DNA of 64,000 nucleotides, from assembly GCF_012563545.1 (NCBI RefSeq), contig NZ_CP050804.1, forward strand, positions 1,488,001 through 1,552,000. Reading direction: 5' to 3'. Under the pieces are notes generated by a model. That model was not told the origin of the DNA. It was given only the letters and a program-made list of their open reading frames with translations, and did no database searches. The stretch is from Arcanobacterium buesumense (GTDB lineage Bacteria; Actinomycetota; Actinomycetes; Actinomycetales; Actinomycetaceae). The position numbers were made by a program, and so were the translations under genes. This document shows, in pieces, positions 28,771 through 36,758 of this stretch; the first letter of the stretch is position 1, and each line of letters opens with the position of its first letter.

Positions 28771-29139
28771 TTACTTCTTCTTACCAGCAACGGTACGCTT
28801 TGGACCCTTACGAGTACGTGCGTTCGTCTTGGTACGTTGACCGTGGACTGGAAGGCCACGACGGTGGCGCAGACCCTGGTAGGAACCAATTTCAATCTTG
28901 CGACGAATGTCAGCCTGGATCTCACGACGGAGATCACCTTCGACCTTGTAGTTTTCGTCGATATGGTTCTTTAGCTTAACGAGATCATCTTCAGTCAGAT
29001 CCTTAACGCGAGTGTCCGGGTTAACGCCGGTAGCGGCGAGGGACTCAAGGGCGCGGGTATGACCAATGCCGAAAATGTAGGTAAGTGCGATCTCAACTCG
29101 CTTTTCGCGAGGGAGATCCACACCGGATAGACGTGCCAT
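28771..29139 (-). CDS. rpsM: 30S ribosomal protein S13
   Basis: Head protein contacting tRNA and L5, 122 residues. The start [21 protein letters not shown] (29139) is the universal S13 N-terminus; the frame upstream to 29214 is non-conserved. The C-terminus [20 protein letters not shown] and a basic tail are standard. Confidence 0.97.
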   Translation of the reverse strand: MARLSGVDLPREKRVEIALTYIFGIGHTRALESLAATGVNPDTRVKDLTEDDLVKLKNHIDENYKVEGDLRREIQADIRRKIEIGSYQGLRHRRGLPVHGQRTKTNARTRKGPKRTVAGKKK

Positions 29140-29259
29140 ATGTGTGGCTCCTATATGTTCATTCCGAAGGTGTGGAGCATTGTCGTCCCGATTGGGTTTT
29201 GGCCTCCGGACCAAAAGATTGCGCGATGCGCTGACAATGCCTGTTCAGTGCGTTAGGAC

Positions 29260-29373
29260 TTAGCCTTGACGCTGCTTATGGCGTGGGTTGTCACAGATAA
29301 CCATGACGCGACCGTGCCGGCGAATAACCTTGCAGTTATCGCAAATGCGCTTAACGCTTGGCTTGACCTTCAT
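29260..29373 (-). CDS. rpmJ: 50S ribosomal protein L36
   Basis: A 37-residue protein found by translating the gap between rpsM and inf[21 protein letters not shown], then [17 protein letters not shown]. The zinc-ribbon ligands C11, C14, C27 and H32 are all present, so this is the zinc-binding (C+) form. It lies in the usual position infA-rpmJ-rpsM, with a short gap on each side. Confidence 0.96.
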   Translation of the reverse strand: MKVKPSVKRICDNCKVIRRHGRVMVICDNPRHKQRQG

Positions 29374-29430
29374 AGTCTCTAGCTTTCTTTGTCGGTTGAC
29401 GCAACGTTTAAGCTACGTTCATTAACGGGG

Positions 29431-29652
29431 TTACTTGTGGCGGTATACGATACGACCACGCGTCAGATCATAGGGCGTAAGCTCAACAACGACGCGGTCC
29501 TCTGGAAGGATCTTGATGTAGTGCTGACGCATCTTCCCAGAGATGTGTCCGAGCACTACGTGCCCGTTATCTAGTTCGACGCGAAACATTGCATTTGGCA
29601 GTGCTTCAACGACAACACCTTCAATTTCAATGACGCCTTCTTTTTTCGCCAT
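29431..29652 (-). CDS. infA: Translation initiation factor IF-1
   Basis: A 73-residue OB-fold factor that fills the ribosomal A site during initiation. It starts [20 protein letters not shown] and contains [20 protein letters not shown] and the [12 protein letters not shown] end. First gene of the alpha operon here. Upstream lies the accessory block instead of the usual map gene, so infA probably has its own promoter in the 29653-29793 region; TATTAT in that gap is a possible -10. Confidence 0.97.
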   Translation of the reverse strand: MAKKEGVIEIEGVVVEALPNAMFRVELDNGHVVLGHISGKMRQHYIKILPEDRVVVELTPYDLTRGRIVYRHK

Positions 29653-29793
29653 TACTCCCGCTAACTTCGATTGGTTTCTATGACCGCGGTTGCGCTCATA
29701 GTTTGGTGCACTAGACCCATATCAATAGATACAAGACACCAACGCTCTATAATACGTGATTTTACGTCGAAAATGATAGCCCTTCAGACGTGC

Positions 29794-29835
29794 ATCTCGT
29801 CACTGACCAGCATTCACCTATTACAGTGACGAGAT
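29794..29835 (-). terminator. Hairpin after fixX, left end of the accessory block
   Basis: A perfect 12-bp stem ATCTCGTCACTG / CAGTGACGAGAT (29794-29805 with 29824-29835, 18-base loop), 14 bases after the fixX stop. No T-run follows on the minus strand. It probably separates the fix genes from infA. Confidence 0.6.
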
Positions 29836-29848
29836 CACCACGATCATT

Positions 29849-30145
29849 TCATCCCTCGCGGAACATTACCCCCATGGATGAGTCGGGATAGTGCCATTTC
29901 AATAACCCTGGTGGGGCTATTGCCAGACAAGTTCCGCACTCCAAACAAGCAGCATATTCGACCGATACCGATTTATCTGCTTCCTCAGTGTAGACATGTG
30001 CTGGGCATACACGTTCAAGCAACTTGCCTGCGCCAGTTGCACGAGCCATATCTTGATTAACCACGATATGAGAATTACCCTCATCTACTTCGTAGATATT
30101 ACCTGCTAATCTCTCGGTTACTGATGTTGGTTTATAGTATGTCAT
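29849..30145 (-). CDS. fixX: Ferredoxin-like protein FixX
   Basis: A 98-residue small iron-sulfur partner of FixC. The motif CLECGTC supplies C67, C70 and C73, and C47 in RVCPAHVY gives the fourth ligand, as in E. coli FixX. The C-terminal WHYPDSSMGVMFREG is the family end (W-x-Y-P...GV-x-F/Y-R-x-G). The ATG overlaps the fixC stop by one base, so the two are co-translated. It would pass electrons between FixC and the quinone pool or the flavoprotein chain. Confidence 0.93.
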   Translation of the reverse strand: MTYYKPTSVTERLAGNIYEVDEGNSHIVVNQDMARATGAGKLLERVCPAHVYTEEADKSVSVEYAACLECGTCLAIAPPGLLKWHYPDSSMGVMFREG

Positions 30146-31446
30146 TAGAGGCCCCTCACTGCTTCATATCCAATACGTGCAAGACGCTTCATCTTCAATC
30201 CTGATTGCTTAAATGCCGTCAAAGCTGTTTTTATAAGCGACTTACGTGGCGACAAATCGAGGTTATAGACACCGAAAAGTACATCTGCTATGAGCTTTCC
30301 AATATCGCCATACATTTCCTTATTATGCTCTAAGAAAGCTGGGGCCCGCTTATAGGTCTCCATATCCTTTCCCGCGAAACTATCATTGAAGTATGAGACG
30401 TATGTCTGTAACTTTTCTTTGCTGTAATCTTTTTGATTAAGGGCCTCATTAACTGCCTGCGCAGCCGCTTTCGCTGAGCATGCAGCTAAATCCATACCAC
30501 GCACAGTAAAACCAGTATTTAAAGTTAACCCTGCTGCGTCGCCAATCAGCACTAACCCATCATGGACGAGATCATGCTGCATTTCTTTACCGCCCTCAGC
30601 AACCAAATGGCAACCGTATTCTAGTAACTCCCCGTCCTTTAAAAACGGAGCAATAAACGGATGCGTCACGAAATGATCGTGAATGTCGGATGAAGCCAAC
30701 TCACGCTTTTGCAGATCTTCCAGCATAAGCACTACCCCAATAGAGATAGAATCCTTATTCGTGTACATAAAACCGCCACCAGCAACACCTTGAGTACAAT
30801 CACCAACAATTGCATAAGCAGCGCCTTCATCATCTCTGAGATTAAATCGCTCTTTGATTATATCCTCGCCTATGCGAATGACAGATTTCACTCCTACCCC
30901 TAGTTGATTTGCCCGATTACGAGAGCGTAAACCGGCGTACTCTGCTAAGAAGGAATTCACACCATCGGCTGCAATCACGATGCGAGCACGTAGCTCATCT
31001 TCTCCAGCTCGAACACCAACTACACGATTAGATTCCAAAATCAACTCGTCAACCTTGATGCCCGGCATCACAGTCACACCGATTTCTTCGCACTGCTCCG
31101 CTAGCCACGGGTCAAACTTTGCTCGTAAAACACTGACCGCATTGACAGGATCAGCTAATCGTTGATCCCAATAATCTACGTTAACTGCCGAATCTTCATT
31201 CAAGAAGCTCAAACAGTTACGGGTAATACGTCGTTCGATTGGTGCAGACTCGAGAAAATTTGGAAAAATCTGTTCCATAATCCTCGAATATAAAATACCC
31301 CCAGATAGATTTTTACTCCCCGGCTCAACACCACGTTCAATCAGCAACACTTCATGCCCTGCCTTGGCTAGGAGATATGCTGAGACAGAACCTGCGATGC
31401 CTCCACCAACAACGATGACATCAAAATCATATTGTTCTTCGCTCAC
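30145..31446 (-). CDS. fixC: FixC flavoprotein (ETF-quinone oxidoreductase family)
   Basis: A 433-residue FAD protein. The dinucleotide-binding motif is VIVVGGGIAGSVSAYLLAKAG, the second FAD motif LVLIGDAAGLTLNTGFTVRG. The fold is that of ETF:quinone oxidoreductase, whose iron-sulfur part is provided separately by FixX. The start is a GTG that overlaps the fixB stop in GTGA. In diazotrophs and E. coli, FixABCX moves electrons from NADH through flavins with a quinone branch (family knowledge). Codons and A/T content look like the rest of the accessory block. Confidence 0.94.
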   Translation of the reverse strand: MSEEQYDFDVIVVGGGIAGSVSAYLLAKAGHEVLLIERGVEPGSKNLSGGILYSRIMEQIFPNFLESAPIERRITRNCLSFLNEDSAVNVDYWDQRLADPVNAVSVLRAKFDPWLAEQCEEIGVTVMPGIKVDELILESNRVVGVRAGEDELRARIVIAADGVNSFLAEYAGLRSRNRANQLGVGVKSVIRIGEDIIKERFNLRDDEGAAYAIVGDCTQGVAGGGFMYTNKDSISIGVVLMLEDLQKRELASSDIHDHFVTHPFIAPFLKDGELLEYGCHLVAEGGKEMQHDLVHDGLVLIGDAAGLTLNTGFTVRGMDLAACSAKAAAQAVNEALNQKDYSKEKLQTYVSYFNDSFAGKDMETYKRAPAFLEHNKEMYGDIGKLIADVLFGVYNLDLSPRKSLIKTALTAFKQSGLKMKRLARIGYEAVRGL

Positions 31447-32315
31447 GATTCAATCGCTTTCGTTAGTTGCGGAAGGACATCATATAGGTCACCTACAATG
31501 CCATAGTCCGCTATCGAGAAAATTGCTGCATTTTCATCCTTATTCACGGCAACAACAATTGTTGAATCAGCCATTCCTGCTGTGTGTTGAATCTGTCCGG
31601 AAATGCCGACTGCTGCATATATTTCTGGAGCAACATGCTGACCTGAGATTCCTACGTATGTTTCGCGGGACATCCAACCGTTACCTTCTGCAAGAGGGCG
31701 GGAGCATGCTAATTCTGCCCCCAGAGCTTTTGCTAAATCACGAGCAATGTCGAGATCAGCTTCCTGTGCGAAACCGCGTCCTACAGCAACCAACCGCTTA
31801 GCGGCAGATATATTAACGCTCTCAGCTTCAACAAAATCTTCGGAAATAACCGTTGCATGGTAACTCATACCATTAGTGTTCTCCTCAGTTGGAATGTTTC
31901 CCTCGGACTCACCACCTCCATCGATGATTGCCACTACAGGCCCTTCGAATTCCACTGTTTCATTGGTAATCCCACCGAAACGTCCAACTATTGCAGTTGT
32001 TTGAGACAACTCACGAACTGATACTAACACTGGTGCAACTAAATGGGCTGCTACAGCTGTCCCCAATACACGCTCAGCCTCACCCTGACGTGCAACGATA
32101 ACATCACCGCTATTAGCTTGGATTGTTTCAATTACAGCAGGAACAGAAGCTTCAAATGGCACGCCATCAGCAACATCTATCCTGATGACATGATCAACAC
32201 CTTTAACTTCAGCTTTGCCCACAACAATTGCAGTAATCTTGTCAAATTTTCCACCTAAACTGTCTACTATCGCTTTGATACGTGAGTCGGTAGTAATAAT
32301 CCATGCTTGAGACAT
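31443..32315 (-). CDS. fixB: Electron transfer flavoprotein alpha subunit FixB
   Basis: About 290 residues, pairing with FixA. The C-terminal FAD-binding domain has the ETF-alpha signature ACSRPLAEGNGWMSRETYVG, then ISGQIQHTAGMADSTIVVAVN and DENAAIFSIADYGIVGDLYD. The N-terminal part has the ETF fold. A TTG at 32321 is possible, but the ATG at 32315 with AGGA about 9 bases upstream is preferred. Between fixA and fixC in the canonical A-B-C-X order. Confidence 0.95.
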   Translation of the reverse strand: MSQAWIITTDSRIKAIVDSLGGKFDKITAIVVGKAEVKGVDHVIRIDVADGVPFEASVPAVIETIQANSGDVIVARQGEAERVLGTAVAAHLVAPVLVSVRELSQTTAIVGRFGGITNETVEFEGPVVAIIDGGGESEGNIPTEENTNGMSYHATVISEDFVEAESVNISAAKRLVAVGRGFAQEADLDIARDLAKALGAELACSRPLAEGNGWMSRETYVGISGQHVAPEIYAAVGISGQIQHTAGMADSTIVVAVNKDENAAIFSIADYGIVGDLYDVLPQLTKAIES

Positions 32316-32341
32316 AATCAAAATCCTTTCGGGTAGCTAAT

Positions 32342-33103
32342 TTACAAAATTCCGTCTGACTTAAGAGCTGCAACAAATTCTTCGACCGCGTTATCACCAG
32401 CGAAAATCATCTTCTTTCGCTCTTGGACAGGCGGTTTGACGAATTCAATAGAACGTAGTTGCGGATGCGCAAGGGAAAGATCATCAGTTTCTACAGTGTC
32501 CAGCTTTTTCTTTCCGGCTGCGAGAATATCCTTCATAGAAGGTACTTTGACAGCTACAGCATCGGAAGTTGTGGCAACCACTAGCGGACCTTCAACTTCA
32601 ATCGTACGAACGCCTTGTGAAGATTGCTGTTGTACAACATAACCGTTAGCGCTTTTTTCAATGGAAATAACTTCTTGGAAAACCGGCCATCCAAGAAAAC
32701 CTCCTATAAGCCCCGAAACAATGCGAGCGCCGTTATCAAGTGAAGAATCTCCAGTGATAACTAGTTCAGCATCGGCAACTTTCTTGACTAGCTCGGCAAG
32801 CACACTGGCTACCGTAGTTGCACTCCATTCGCGAGCACCATCATCGGCTACAACAAGAGCTCTATCCAAGCCCTTCGAAAGAGCATTCTTCTTGGCCATT
32901 GAACCGGCAACATCTGCTCCACCGACGCTAATCCCAACAACTTCTTGGCTGTCCGCATCAGCTATTTTACGAGCCAAGGTAATAGCTACCGAATCATATT
33001 CAGATACCGAAGCTTTAGCTCGTGACCAATCAACTTCTCCGTGAGAATTAACTACTGCATCTTGCGGATTTGCCGCATATTTGTATGCAACTACGATACT
33101 CAT
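32342..33103 (-). CDS. fixA: Electron transfer flavoprotein beta subunit FixA
   Basis: A 253-residue ETF-beta. It shows VVAYKYAANPQDAVV at the start, a central ADAELVITGDSSLDNGARIV nucleotide-binding segment, and the FixA-type end. AAGAAGGA precedes the ATG. First gene of fixABCX. Transcribed away from the tetR gene, with an inverted repeat between them. Confidence 0.94.
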   Translation of the reverse strand: MSIVVAYKYAANPQDAVVNSHGEVDWSRAKASVSEYDSVAITLARKIADADSQEVVGISVGGADVAGSMAKKNALSKGLDRALVVADDGAREWSATTVASVLAELVKKVADAELVITGDSSLDNGARIVSGLIGGFLGWPVFQEVISIEKSANGYVVQQQSSQGVRTIEVEGPLVVATTSDAVAVKVPSMKDILAAGKKKLDTVETDDLSLAHPQLRSIEFVKPPVQERKKMIFAGDNAVEEFVAALKSDGIL

Positions 33104-33137
33104 TTTTCCTTCTTTCTGTTTTAATTTAGTTGACCTG

Positions 33138-33153
33138 CTCTTATCGCTAAGAG
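33138..33153. promoter_or_regulatory. Candidate TetR operator between fixA and tetR
   Basis: CTCTTA-N4-TAAGAG, a 16-base inverted repeat, lies 35 bases before fixA and 48 before tetR. The size and position are as expected for a TetR-family dimer controlling both divergent promoters. This is inferred from layout only. Confidence 0.5.
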
Positions 33154-33200
33154 TCTGGGTTTTGAGTAGGATTAGCTTTATCGATTCTATGGAGGCAGTG

Positions 33201-33815
33201 ATGACTCAAAGCACCAATCAAAGTATCGGCCGTCCACGTGATCCTGCGATCGATAAGCGTCTTTTGCAGGCTACAATCGAGCTTTATGGCGAATACGGCT
33301 GGCACACCCTGACAATGACGCAAATCGCTAAACATGCGGGCGTAGGAAAGTCGGCTCTCTATAACCGTTGGAAAACTAAAACAGCCATTATCCATGACGC
33401 CTTCACGCAACTCATAAAAATTCCAGAGCCCACTGGAACCACCTTGCGAGAAATTCTTTACAATGAAGCTTCGTTTAGGTTGTATGCCTATCTTGGAGAG
33501 TACTCTAAACCGTTGCGACGCCTGCTTTTTGAAGCTGCCACAATCCATGAGCCCGAGATCTACGCTCTTTACCAATCGATTTCCCGAGAGCCAACTCGTG
33601 CTCTGGTACGTCGCTTGTGGGACTTTAAAATATCGGGCGAGATTCCTGAGAGTGTCTCGTGCGTCCGAATCACAGATGCACTTGAGGGATCTATCTTGAT
33701 GAGGACTTTCTATATTGCGGCAGATCAAAAATCGTGCTTCATTTCGGCTCCCGAATCTTACTTGAGCACTCTGGTCGATGAATTGTTGGCATTGTGCCAC
33801 AAGGTTCAACCATAG
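33201..33815 (+). CDS. TetR/AcrR-family transcriptional regulator
   Basis: 204 residues. The N-terminal HTH is LTMTQIAKHAGVGKSALYNRW (about 36-56), followed by the linking helix KTKTAIIHDAF. The C-terminal ligand domain is not diagnostic. The frame opens at 33081 inside fixA, but GGAGG (33191-33195) is 5 bases before the ATG at 33201, which also precedes the usual short TetR N-terminus. It is the only plus-strand gene of the accessory block, divergent from fixABCX and convergent with the metallohydrolase gene, so it most likely controls the block. The ligand may be a CoA thioester or quaternary ammonium substrate (speculative). Confidence 0.88.
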   Translation: MTQSTNQSIGRPRDPAIDKRLLQATIELYGEYGWHTLTMTQIAKHAGVGKSALYNRWKTKTAIIHDAFTQLIKIPEPTGTTLREILYNEASFRLYAYLGEYSKPLRRLLFEAATIHEPEIYALYQSISREPTRALVRRLWDFKISGEIPESVSCVRITDALEGSILMRTFYIAADQKSCFISAPESYLSTLVDELLALCHKVQP

Positions 33816-33859
33816 CGTTCTAAGCGTGCTACCCCGCTTTTGTAGCTGACAATAGTTAG

Positions 33860-34495
33860 TCACCATTTCACGTTACTCCCCATGTAGTGTTTTTCCACAT
33901 GTCGTATCTCGGCACTGAGCACAGTAGGTTCGCCGTGACCTGGAAAAATTTTGAGGTTAGCATCAAGTTCAGATAACTTTGCTAAGCTTTTCACAAGAGT
34001 CGGATAATGCCCTAGCGCATAATGCGTAGCGCCTATTGCCCCCTTAAACAAGGTATCGCCCGTAAATAAAATTCCATTCTTTTCACTCAATAGGCATACC
34101 GATCCGGGTGTGTGGCCTGGCGTATGAATCACTCGAAGATGCTCATTACCAAAATTGATAACATCTCCATCGTTCAAAAGTTGTTCACAATTTAGTACAG
34201 AATATATTGACCCTTCATCTAGGAATCCCGAAAATTCAGGCCTAGCTGCCACAACTACATCGTCTTTTCCAATAGCAACTTCAGTGGCAAAGTGCGAACG
34301 CAATTCGTTCACTGCGCCAATATGATCAGAATGCCCATGAGTGAGTACTAGCTTCGCTACTTTTCTATTACCAATGGCATCGAGCAGTCTAGTAGGTTCT
34401 GCTCCAGGATCAATCACGATAGTAGAATCTTGCGAAGTTAATACATAGCAATTTGCCTGCCAAGATCCGACAACGTATTTTTCCATCGACAACAT
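33860..34495 (-). CDS. Metallo-beta-lactamase-fold hydrolase (glyoxalase II-like)
   Basis: About 211 residues. Metal-binding motif LVLTHGHSDHIGAVNEL (HxHxDH), then the later metal ligands in IHTPGHTPGSVCLL, FTGDTLFKGAIG and IFPGHGEPT. The set and length match small MBL proteins of the GloB/YcbL type that cleave thioesters. No substrate can be assigned. In this CoA-centred cluster a thioesterase-like role is conceivable. The TTG start at 34513 overlaps the MFS gene; the ATG at 34495 with AAGGGAAG upstream is preferred. Confidence 0.82.
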   Translation of the reverse strand: MLSMEKYVVGSWQANCYVLTSQDSTIVIDPGAEPTRLLDAIGNRKVAKLVLTHGHSDHIGAVNELRSHFATEVAIGKDDVVVAARPEFSGFLDEGSIYSVLNCEQLLNDGDVINFGNEHLRVIHTPGHTPGSVCLLSEKNGILFTGDTLFKGAIGATHYALGHYPTLVKSLAKLSELDANLKIFPGHGEPTVLSAEIRHVEKHYMGSNVKW

Positions 34496-34499
34496 AAGA

Positions 34500-35816
34500 T
34501 CACTTCCCTTCAAAATTAGGTGATGATGTTACGGAAAGTGGCAAACCGCGAGTTTCCGGAGCCCAAGCGATTGACACTGCTAACCCAATCAAAGAAATGA
34601 CAGCAGCCCCAATCATTAAAAATTCCTTGCCATAGGTATCTAAAAAGCTTGGAAGGATATAAATGGACACAACCGTACCTATACGGGAAAATGCCGTCGC
34701 AAGTCCCATAGCGCTCGCTCGAATATCCGTTGGGAATAACTCATTGGGGTAAAGCCACTGCAAATTTCCTGGTCCCCCAGAAAATAGTGCATACAGACTA
34801 AAACAAATCACAACAACAAACGCATGTGGCGTAGGGATAATACCTAACACCGCAGTTGAGACAGTCATTCCTACGAAACTCCAAATAATGAGTGGACGAC
34901 GCCCCCAGTGCTCGGCAAGAATCATTGCTGGAATAGTCCCCAATAAAAACATAGTCCCGATAACGACTTCGCCGATCAATGCACTATTACCATCAGCTAA
35001 GCCCACTTGAGCCATAATTTGAGGACCATACGTATAGATGGCAAACATCGGAATTACTTGGCAAAGCCAAATCACCGAGACGAACAATACCCGTCTTAAA
35101 TAGGTCCCCTGAAAAAGCTTCCGGTAGGAAGTTTTTTCGGTAACCTCGTCGTCGATGTGATAACCCGGGCCATAAATACGATCAATAATTTCTTGTGCTT
35201 CTTCTTGTCTACCACGCATATGCAACCAACGAGGCGACTCTGGAATTGACCATCGTCCAATTAAAATAAGTACGCAGGGCACAACTGAACTGGCAAGCAT
35301 CCAGCGCCAAGAGTGAGAAAAAGCCATAAGCACATACCCTACTATCAACGCAACATTAGCTCCCAAATACCACACTCCGGCGATAATACCCAAGCAGATC
35401 GCACGGATACGCCGAGGCGCAAATTCAGCAATGATTGCCGTTGCAATAGGATAATCCGCCCCAATTGCAACACCTATCAGAAATCGTAAAACCACAATAT
35501 GAAGTGGCGAATCAACTGCGAGAAAGAGAAGGGAAAGGAAGATAATCATCGCAAGGTCAACGATAAACATCTTCTTACGTCCCAAAATATCTGTTGCCCA
35601 TCCGCCTACGAGAGCGCCAAACGTCAATCCAACCAACGCAGCAACTCCGATTAGACCACTCCAATGCTGGTCAATATTCAGGTCTGGTTTCATTTGAATG
35701 AAGGCTACACTCACAATGGAGAGCACGTATCCTTCCAAAAAGGGACCACCGCTTGAAAAAGCAATGACCTTTTTGAGGAATCGTGTCGTCTTAACATCGT
35801 CAAGATGTTTTGACAT
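34500..35816 (-). CDS. MFS transporter, sugar-porter/organic-ion type
   Basis: About 438 residues with 12 predicted helices in two halves. Between helices 2 and 3 is DILGRKKMFIVD, after helix 4 the GVAIGADYPIATAIIAEF segment, and before the central loop PESPRWLHMRGRQEEA. The PESPRWL box is typical of sugar porters and of the related organic cation/carnitine carriers (SLC22). The start is the ATG at 35816 with AAGGAAG upstream, not the first ATG at 35843. It is the only transporter between the CoA-pathway genes, so substrate uptake or exchange in place of CaiT is a reasonable inference. Confidence 0.85.
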   Translation of the reverse strand: MSKHLDDVKTTRFLKKVIAFSSGGPFLEGYVLSIVSVAFIQMKPDLNIDQHWSGLIGVAALVGLTFGALVGGWATDILGRKKMFIVDLAMIIFLSLLFLAVDSPLHIVVLRFLIGVAIGADYPIATAIIAEFAPRRIRAICLGIIAGVWYLGANVALIVGYVLMAFSHSWRWMLASSVVPCVLILIGRWSIPESPRWLHMRGRQEEAQEIIDRIYGPGYHIDDEVTEKTSYRKLFQGTYLRRVLFVSVIWLCQVIPMFAIYTYGPQIMAQVGLADGNSALIGEVVIGTMFLLGTIPAMILAEHWGRRPLIIWSFVGMTVSTAVLGIIPTPHAFVVVICFSLYALFSGGPGNLQWLYPNELFPTDIRASAMGLATAFSRIGTVVSIYILPSFLDTYGKEFLMIGAAVISLIGLAVSIAWAPETRGLPLSVTSSPNFEGK

Positions 35817-35865
35817 TATCTTCCTTCCCTTCTCTTTATTCATTGTTCAGTAGAGCTATTAAGCC

Positions 35866-36741
35866 TTACTCGAACTCAATGATTCCCCAATTCAAATGCG
35901 GCTTTGCACCTGTTTGTTCACTATCTTCATCGACCAACCGGAATCGTAGTTCTCCCTCGCCTACTTGCCATAGCTCAGTCTTAAGTGTGGTACCAGGAAG
36001 CACTGGTGAGGTAATACGCGTCTTGAATCGCTTAATACGCTCCGGTTCACCCGGCATATACGCATTAATTGCATGGCGCATAACAACACCCGCATAAGAA
36101 ATTGCGTGAAGAATTGGCCGTGGTTCACCGTTTTCTGCAGCATATTCCCAATTAATATGCTGTGGATGATAATCACCAGACAAGCGGTAAATTAGTGCTT
36201 GATTCTCCGGAATACGTTCGGTAACAACAACATCTGGTTCGCGTTCGGGCATATCAACGATATCCTTCGGCGCAGCCGGACCACCCCAACCGCCGTCATA
36301 TATCAAGCAATCCCACGATTCATTCGTGAATAACAACTTGCCATCTGAATCGTAAGTATCGCCAATATGCTGGGCTAGAAGGCCTCGTCCTGCCCCTCGG
36401 TCGTATAAACCCTCAAGCTTAACCATCGTTTCTACACGATCGTTTAGCTTGGTAATTGGCTGATGGAATTTAATATCAAAGCCCCAGTGCAATGAACCTG
36501 CATAATTGTATCCGTAATCAATCGTTCGGGTAACTTCCGAATCAACAATAAGCATCGCGCCAAACATCGGAAGCACTTTAAGTTGAGGATTACGTTCGTC
36601 GTGTTCGTCTAAATACTCAAGGCCATCTTTGCCGTCGATACCGGCACCACAACCCAGAGCAAAGAGTTCTAGATCTCGGAAGGTATACTCACGCACAAAC
36701 GGACCAAAAGTCTGGCCGACCATACTAGTATCAATTGCCAT
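35866..36741 (-). CDS. MaoC-like (hydratase 2 type) double hot-dog enoyl-CoA hydratase
   Basis: 291 residues, the size of a two-hot-dog hydratase 2. The hydratase motif is YRLSGDYHPQHIN (residues 185-197): the catalytic pair Asp190 and His195 is kept, but the Asn of the usual D-x-N-P-x-H is His192. The N-terminal half (residues 1-150) resembles the non-catalytic hot dog. It should hydrate or dehydrate a 2-enoyl-CoA/3-hydroxyacyl-CoA pair. In the E. coli cai operon that step is done by CaiD, a crotonase that is absent here. AAGGAG precedes the ATG at 6 bases. Between the MFS gene and caiC. Confidence 0.83.
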   Translation of the reverse strand: MAIDTSMVGQTFGPFVREYTFRDLELFALGCGAGIDGKDGLEYLDEHDERNPQLKVLPMFGAMLIVDSEVTRTIDYGYNYAGSLHWGFDIKFHQPITKLNDRVETMVKLEGLYDRGAGRGLLAQHIGDTYDSDGKLLFTNESWDCLIYDGGWGGPAAPKDIVDMPEREPDVVVTERIPENQALIYRLSGDYHPQHINWEYAAENGEPRPILHAISYAGVVMRHAINAYMPGEPERIKRFKTRITSPVLPGTTLKTELWQVGEGELRFRLVDEDSEQTGAKPHLNWGIIEFE

Positions 36742-36758
36742 GTTTTTCTCCTTAGTTA

